Below, piece by piece: positions 58,854-64,000 of a stretch of DNA of 64,000 bases. Both the position numbers and the translations under genes were made by a program. Source of the DNA: Isoetes taiwanensis (taxonomy: Eukaryota; Streptophyta; Lycopodiopsida; Isoetales; Isoetaceae); assembly GCA_021234155.1 (NCBI GenBank), contig JAJEKV010000012.1, positions 3,723,789-3,787,788 of the forward strand. Reading direction: 5' to 3'. The notes below the pieces were generated by a model. It was not told the origin of the DNA. It saw nothing but the letters and a program-made list of their open reading frames with translations, and searched no databases. The number at the start of each line of letters is the position of its first letter. Positions within the stretch are counted from its first letter, which is position 1.

Positions 58854-60241
58854 GCTACATTTGCCCCAATTCGAATTAGGAGCAAGTGGAGATGGAGGAG
58901 GAGGAGCAAAGCAGCCTGTGCACCCTTCAAAGAATCGACCAAGAGGAGCTGAGCCGCCAAGCCGGCCACCTTTGCCAAGCACGCACTGTAGTAGCTGAAG
59001 CTGAGCACCAAATCCAAGGAAGATGGAAGCACCAAATGACAACGGGTCCAAAGAACTTCGGGTGGGTGGCTAGTATAGCTTGGGAATTCTAGGGTAGCCC
59101 GTTGGGCACTTGTAGTGTGTATTTCTTACGTTCTCTCGTGTTTTACTTGTAGGAACTAACCCTTGATTGCAAAGGTGAGTTCTCTTTATTTCTCGATTCG
59201 GGTCTTGCTCTTAAAGGATGGATTGATAGTTCTTTGCATAGTATTACTCTTGAAATGGGGAATTACGGGGGTAGAGACCTCTGAGCCCATGTATTGTAGT
59301 ATGCTCCTAGATAGAGCCCCGTATTATCCCATTAGTTGCGGCTTTGTGTACAAGAGACCACCGGGTCATAGATGCTATGGATTGGCTTAGCACCAAAGAA
59401 GGGACGAAGCAGGTGAAGTGGGGTGGGGTCTTGCACGAACATAAAAGGCTCCCGAGACTCCTACATGGGCTAGGCCTGATGGCCGGCCACGTGGGGGCGG
59501 GTATGGAGTCCGACACTCCACGGGTGTAGAGGTGTGACCCATTATGGGGCACCTTTGCACTTTGAGTAGATTTAGGGTGAGTAAGTCGCACGGATGCGGG
59601 GTCACTGATGCGGCACGTATTCTCTAGCTCACCCATGGAACCACCGCGGATCCCGAAGGGGACACTTCCCGACCTGCCTCATCGGGGCCAGGCGTCATGA
59701 ACCACGGAGTAGGCTCGGCGGGGTGATACCTCGAGCTCAAGGTCTCCTGAAGGCTATAAGCGAAGCCATAGCGTGAATCGACCCATCCGCAAAGTGTGCA
59801 CACGGGAGGGGCGGATGGAGTGGACAACCCTAGCCCGATGTTCTATGCCACCAATGCCGGTTATACCTCAATGGCTGATCTCTTGAGGCCGAGCCGTCAG
59901 TCTATCCTCACAGGAGTCTGAACCGGGGTAGAACCTGGGGTTTGGGGTGTTTTCCTTAGGATTAGATGCATATTCTTTGCCGTGGTATTTGGATGGATGT
60001 TCCACCCTTCGTGGTGGTTATTTATATATATTTGTGCTGTGTGCTAACATGTATTCACGCTTCATGACATAGGAGTCCCAATCGGGCGTGGGCGAATGAC
60101 ACCTCAGAAACCTTCACTCGGGCATCTCTCAGATGGCCCGGATAGACGGAGGGCCCTGCTCATGGCGAGATAGTAGCCATGGGAGGGGAAAGTCCCCGTA
60201 TGTATACGGCCGGGTGTCGTATATATTCAGGGAGCGTCACA
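57959..60241 (+). repeat. 3' LTR, enlarged by an inverted insert
   Basis: 2283 bp as found. It is about 1.68 kb after removing the ~607-bp inverted insert (58251-58857), close to the 5' LTR. The first bases are mutated (TGTGGCG); the flipped copy in the insert keeps TGTGACG. Confidence 0.82.
58886..59092 (+). CDS. Small LTR-borne ORF, copy 2 (68 aa)
   Basis: 'MEMEEEEQSSLCTLQRIDQE', then HLCQART, then 'AEAEHQIQGRWKHQMTTGP'. It aligns with 49891-50103 with several indels between 'EEEEQ' and 'HLCQART' that leave the later frame the same. No domain recognised. Confidence 0.35.
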   Translation: MEMEEEEQSSLCTLQRIDQEELSRQAGHLCQARTVVAEAEHQIQGRWKHQMTTGPKNFGWVASIAWEF

Positions 60242-60246
60242 TCCCC
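60242..60246 (+). repeat. Target-site duplication, right copy (tcccc)
   Basis: Directly follows CGTCACA. Same as 49562-49566. Confidence 0.85.
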
Positions 60247-60500
60247 CTCCCTTTCTTGAAATCCCTGTCTTTCCAACATGTGAACAGCTGGTATCCTTCC
60301 TCCTCTGGCAGCCTTTTAACGTTATGCTCTCATGTCTCTGCCAAGCATATTATGTCGCAGCCGTGGGCACCTTCTAGTCTTTCTCCATCATCCCATGGGT
60401 ACCCTGCAGTTCCCATTACCATAATGTCGTCGTTTCCCCAGGGGTTGCTCCTTCCGGGGTCTCCATGTTTTTACGTACCATTGCGGATTCTCTTTGGTCT
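60247..60500 (-). pseudogene. LINE ORF2, endonuclease N-terminal part
   Basis: On the minus strand the frame near the insertion reads 'LFTCWKDRDFKKGRGM', which leads into QGSAGLACY on the other side of the LTR element. Further upstream the text is broken ('MVMGTAGYPWDDGERLEGA'-like in frame pieces), consistent with the first endonuclease motifs but not clear enough to name them. Confidence 0.5.
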
Positions 60501-60531
60501 TCCCACGGTCTTCATTCTTTGGGGTTGGCCC

Positions 60532-61176
60532 TCAACCCCTCGCTTGTGTTGCTCGTTCTTCGTTTCCCCCGCTTCCGCTTCTTCCTATTGCTCTGTTCTG
60601 GTTCCCTTCTATCGTGATTGCTCTTAGTGCTCCCCCCTGTAGTCTGTTCTCCAGCCCCTGTTGTATAGACTTCAGGGGGTGTATGTTTTCCTTCTCTGCT
60701 TCCGTTGATTTTGCCATCCCCTGCAACCCAGCTGTCTGCTCCTGCGGTTGAGTCACTTGCTCTCTTACCCTCTTGTGTATGTAGACCTTGCCATTCTTGA
60801 CCCCCGCTTGTATCCCTGCTTGGTTCAACTCCCTGGCTTTGGCCAATTCCCTGTGTAGCCCCTGTCTCTGCATCACCGTTAATGACTCCTGTACTTTGAT
60901 TCCATTCCTCAATCTGGATCCCATCCGTAGGATCCTTTCCTTGGTTGCCATGTCCCTCAATGTCAGGTTTATGTGCCTCGATCTCCCCCTCCATTGGCCT
61001 GATCGGAGGGCTTTGACGATGACGTCCCTGTGTTCCTTGAACACCGTCTCTATCACTTCTGCAGTAACTCGGTATATATCCTCGTTAGGCCTCTCTGCTA
61101 TCCCAATTAGCCTAACATCATGCTTAATTTTATTTTGCTCCTCATACCAAATTTGACATCCCAAATTTGATTGCAA
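60532..61176 (-). pseudogene. LINE ORF1-like protein
   Basis: Open for 214 codons: 'MQSNLGCQIWYEEQNKIKHD', VRLIGIAERPNED, 'GRSRHINLTLRDMATKERIL', 'LTVMQRQGLHRELAKARELN', then a Gln/Glu-rich end. The order (IGIPE-like turn, R.....RHI...R....ERIL, then LT...Q..R.....A..L...G) resembles L1-type ORF1 nucleic-acid-binding domains. A second frame (60994-60512) continues with low-complexity text. The N-terminal part (coiled coil) is not seen, so the element may be 5'-truncated at about 61200. Confidence 0.6.
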
Positions 61177-61200
61177 TGAGGCTTCTTGAATCAGGGCGAC

Positions 61201-62317
61201 TTTTTAGTTGCAGGAGATGCATCTTCCATATCATTAAATTATGGGTAATTATGCAATTTTGTTCTATTTCCTCCAACTCAGAGCCTAAACAAAGTTTTGA
61301 GGATGTCAAGTATTAAAATATCCATTTGTTGAAAAGCCAAGCTGGTGAATTTTTCTAATCTTATTGGAGACTCTCTTTTGGGGCTTGTAATTCAGCATAT
61401 CATTTTTCTTGCACAAATGGAACATCAAATCTTAATTCTAATCTAAAATAAAACCATGATATGAATTCCTCTTAGATCTAGAGGGTTGCTTGTGCCATGC
61501 AAATGATGATACATGCATGCGATACCTTTGCGTACAATGCCCCATTACATTGGCAAATAGTTTTTACAAGTTTTTTATTTGGAAAAAAATGTTTATTCAA
61601 AAATAGGGGTTTTTTTTGTTCTTGATGAACCATTGAGAGTTCATATAAATATAGAGGAAAAGATATAGCTAAAAATGAAAGGGAAACTAGCAAAAAGCAC
61701 ATCAGAAGGCAAGGTAAGACCTTTGTATTCCATTTGAGAAGCATGCCCCTTTGCTTTGTCTTGTTATTTTTATGACATAGATTGCATTATACAATCTGAA
61801 AGAAGAAGATATTTTTAGGAATATAATTACGATTAGTGGCATATACGAATGCCATTATATTTGTTAAAAGGTTTGAATTATGTATTTCCAACAAGAGGTC
61901 ACACATTTACATGCGTGTGATAAGCTTGTGTTAAAACCATGCATAGATGTTCAAACGATAGGATTTTGGCCCCAATGGTATTTTAAGTGGCACACATTTT
62001 TAGAATTGTAATAGAGCTATGCTTTAGTGTTGCATTTGTTGGAGTTAGTAGCCTTACCTTATCTGATAATACAAATGGAAGAGGAAAGTTGCAAAGAGAA
62101 TGGCATGAGTATATAATTATAGTGGCAGGTATTCTTTCATACAAGCGGTACTTTTACTTAATGGCTGCAAGGGTCCCCATAAATTTGTCAAACTTAAATA
62201 TGCAATGAGGACACTTTTTTAAGGATGGTATCTACAAGTTTTAGTACTCTTCTAGTACTCCCTCGAAAACCATATATGGAGTTGGCCAATTATTTGCACT
62301 TGTAGAGCCAACAATTG
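61201..62317. other. No gene recognised
   Basis: AT-rich. A 73-codon frame at 61987-62208 has a hydrophobic stretch but no family I know. Confidence 0.5.
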
Positions 62318-62466
62318 AAGTGAAGTTAATAATGGACAGGTAGGAAAATCAAAACAAAGTTACTGAACAGCCAAGTAGAAATTGCTTACCTTGAAGTGAA
62401 GTTAATAATGGACAATTAGGAAAATTAAAACAAAGTTACTGCCAGCCAAGTAGAAATTGCTTACAT
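62318..62466 (+). repeat. ~75-bp tandem duplication
   Basis: 'gaagtgaagttaataatgga' starts both copies (62318 and 62395) and 'ccaagtagaaattgcttac' ends both. Confidence 0.85.
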
Positions 62467-64000
62467 TCATCCATTAAGAAATCAAAGCTACCTTCCAACC
62501 AGGCTGTATGACATCTAGTTCTTTTGTGTAAAAATTGAGATACTGGGAGATTAACCATTGCCTATTATGCTGGGATATAGTTGTGAACCCATGGTCATCC
62601 AAATTTGGAGGTCTACGGTGGCTATTATTTATTGGAAATTTAGTTGGAAATTTAAATAGAAGTCCAGAAGCGACGGCCCTAAGCTAAATGGTTATTGCTC
62701 AAACAGAAACAAAAGTTTGGTACTGCTCCACAAAACAGATAAAAGCTACAGAGAGGCATGCCATTAGGGATCCATGCACAAAAAAACAGGTTTGTGTATT
62801 AAAAGCTAGTAGTTATAGAGCATTTGAAAAATATGTATTTCACTAACATTAACTGCAAGACGAGGTACAAAACGTTCTTGTTTGTTAGAAGAACCATCTA
62901 CAAGAATAATTCTTGCCTTCTTTGCATAGGAGAACACAGCAATGTAGTATCAGGATTTGTAAATTGAGTCATGAGATAAACATAAATGTTGGTATCCTGC
63001 TGATCGATTTTGCACATATGGTACAAGCATGGCAGTCTACGTAATGAATGAGTAGATTTCTGTAGACTGCAAGGATGACATCAATTGCAGCAATCTTTTC
63101 TCATAAAAAGAAAGATGCATTTTAAAGGATTCATATGGCCACATGTTGAACATGTAGTGGTCTCTAAAAACATGTTTAACACACTAGTCTGCAAGTTCCA
63201 TGCTACCACACTGGTCTGCAAGTTCCATGCTACCACATTATGCTAAATCAGTGTTCAATAATATTTAGCATATTGTACACCCACGACAACCTATGTAATG
63301 AATAAACATATCTACAAACTAAAGAGGAAGTGGACTAAAAACTACTGGTACTACCTGTTCTTAGTTTGAGGGATTGGAACTTATGCCAGCCAACATATCA
63401 TTTGTTAAATAATGTGCTGATAAGTGTAGTTTAATTTATAGCAGAAATACACTTCAGATGGGTGCACTGTTGCAAGTGTATACAGTGTTGAAAAATCTTA
63501 GGATATTAGCGACGGAAGAGCTTCATACACGCAACTGGAAACCAAATGCTGGCCAAAGGTCTGAGTACACATCGATATGCACAAAATCAAACATATGCTA
63601 TTAGTACATGAAGCAATACACACAAAATAAGAACCAAGCAAGGCCGATTGCAAAACTAAGCAAAGCAAATAAACTTCTAGAACTTGAAACCTACGCACTT
63701 CATGGTCAATCGTTTTGCTTAGAGCTTAATGTGAAGCCAGCCAAGTTTAATTGAACATGCTAAAGATCATGCTACTTAGAAATCTTAGTAAAATAACACT
63801 GGCGGGGAAAAGTGGTTTCTGCTCATTTCGTGGCACAAAATCAACACTTTCTTCCGTTGATGAAGTTATTGATGGCATAAAGTATTATCTTAAAGCTCAG
63901 AGGTTCATTGCAAAAAGTAGAATCTAACATTACCATTAGGAATCCTATGGCAAAAATCCTTCTCGTATTTTACTTGTACACCTTATGACAGAAGAACACC
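62467..64000. other. No gene recognised; 30-bp duplication at 63183-63240
   Basis: AT-rich to the window edge. 'gtctgcaagttccatgctac' occurs at about 63187 and 63213. Nothing else is supported; a gene starting beyond 64000 cannot be excluded. Confidence 0.5.

Larger units (their letters stand above)
49567..60241 (+). mobile_element. LTR retroelement, 10.7 kb, without recognisable gag-pol
   Basis: It starts TGTGACG and ends CGTCACA, a perfect 7-bp terminal inverted repeat with TG..CA, and is flanked by 5-bp TSDs (tcccc). Parts: 5' LTR 49567-51284, primer-binding site 51286-51300, internal region, PPT 57944-57958 and 3' LTR 57959-60241. No gag, protease, RT, RNase H or integrase motif was found in any frame of the 6.6-kb internal region, so it is either a non-autonomous (LARD-like) element or one decayed beyond recognition. 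An internal second LTR start at 54472 suggests it is composite. Confidence 0.85.
46207..61200 (-). mobile_element. Decayed LINE on the minus strand, split by an LTR element
   Basis: The 3' end is at 46207-46227, where an (ttcta)n tail replaces poly(A). The element's parts occupy 46207-49561 and 60247-61200, so it totals about 4.3 kb without the insert 49562-60246. Order on the minus strand: ORF1-like (61176-60500), endonuclease (60330-49041), reverse transcriptase (48600-47450), C-terminal region (47257-46739) and a 3' UTR. The 5' limit near 61200 is a guess from the end of protein similarity. Several frameshifts and stops show it is inactive. Confidence 0.8.

Overview
This is eukaryotic nuclear DNA from a land plant. 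Evidence: a plant group IX bHLH gene with short GT-AG introns, a SAUR-like gene, a clade II-type serine carypeptidase-like (SCPL, serine carboxypeptidase) gene, an LTR retroelement primed by initiator tRNA-Met, LINEs, tRNA-derived short elements and a DUF8039-like transposon protein. There is no operon, Shine-Dalgarno or other prokaryotic signal. The repeat load and the LINE families would fit a seed-free vascular plant, but that is only an impression; the sequence does not fix the species.

Layout. 1-6.5 kb: a long foldback, a tandem array of a roughly 805-bp repeat (called R1 here), a 155-bp tandem array, a transposase-like exon and a cluster of palindromic motifs. 6.5-13.7 kb: a stretch bounded by 23-bp inverted repeats, with tandem repeats inside both ends, a broken TRAPPC3/BET3-like exon and a decayed protein with a BAH-like look. 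13.85-14.15 kb: a cluster of GACGTCGC dyads. 15.85-17.02 kb: an intact five-exon bHLH gene. 17-26 kb: a segmental duplicate, tRNA-like repeats, a second R1 array in the opposite orientation (about 1.1-kb period), a minisatellite, more dyads and a pyrimidine tract. 26.2-32.5 kb: a decayed cassette of unfamiliar proteins, one DUF8039-like and one clearly related to histone H3. The spacers between its ORF blocks carry a 20-bp palindrome repeated at exactly 57-bp intervals. 32.5-33.6 kb: a second copy of the bHLH 3' region. 36.4-41.6 kb: LINE reverse-transcriptase fragments (one split by a younger LINE with 8-bp target duplications), the SAUR-like gene, a dense cluster of TTTCGCGTACGCGAAA palindromes and an unrecognised decayed gene. 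43.4-45.3 kb: an intact eight-exon SCPL gene. 46.2-61.2 kb: a decayed LINE on the minus strand, split in its endonuclease domain by a 10.7-kb LTR element (49567-60241, TSD tcccc) that has LTRs, a primer-binding site and a polypurine tract but no recognisable gag-pol. 61.2-64 kb: AT-rich DNA with two short tandem duplications.

Only three genes look functional: bHLH, SAUR-like and SCPL. They are unrelated neighbours separated by repeats. The features most worth a second look are the histone-H3-like pseudogene with its 57-bp-phased palindromes, the several unrelated palindrome clusters, and the structure of the nested LINE and LTR elements.
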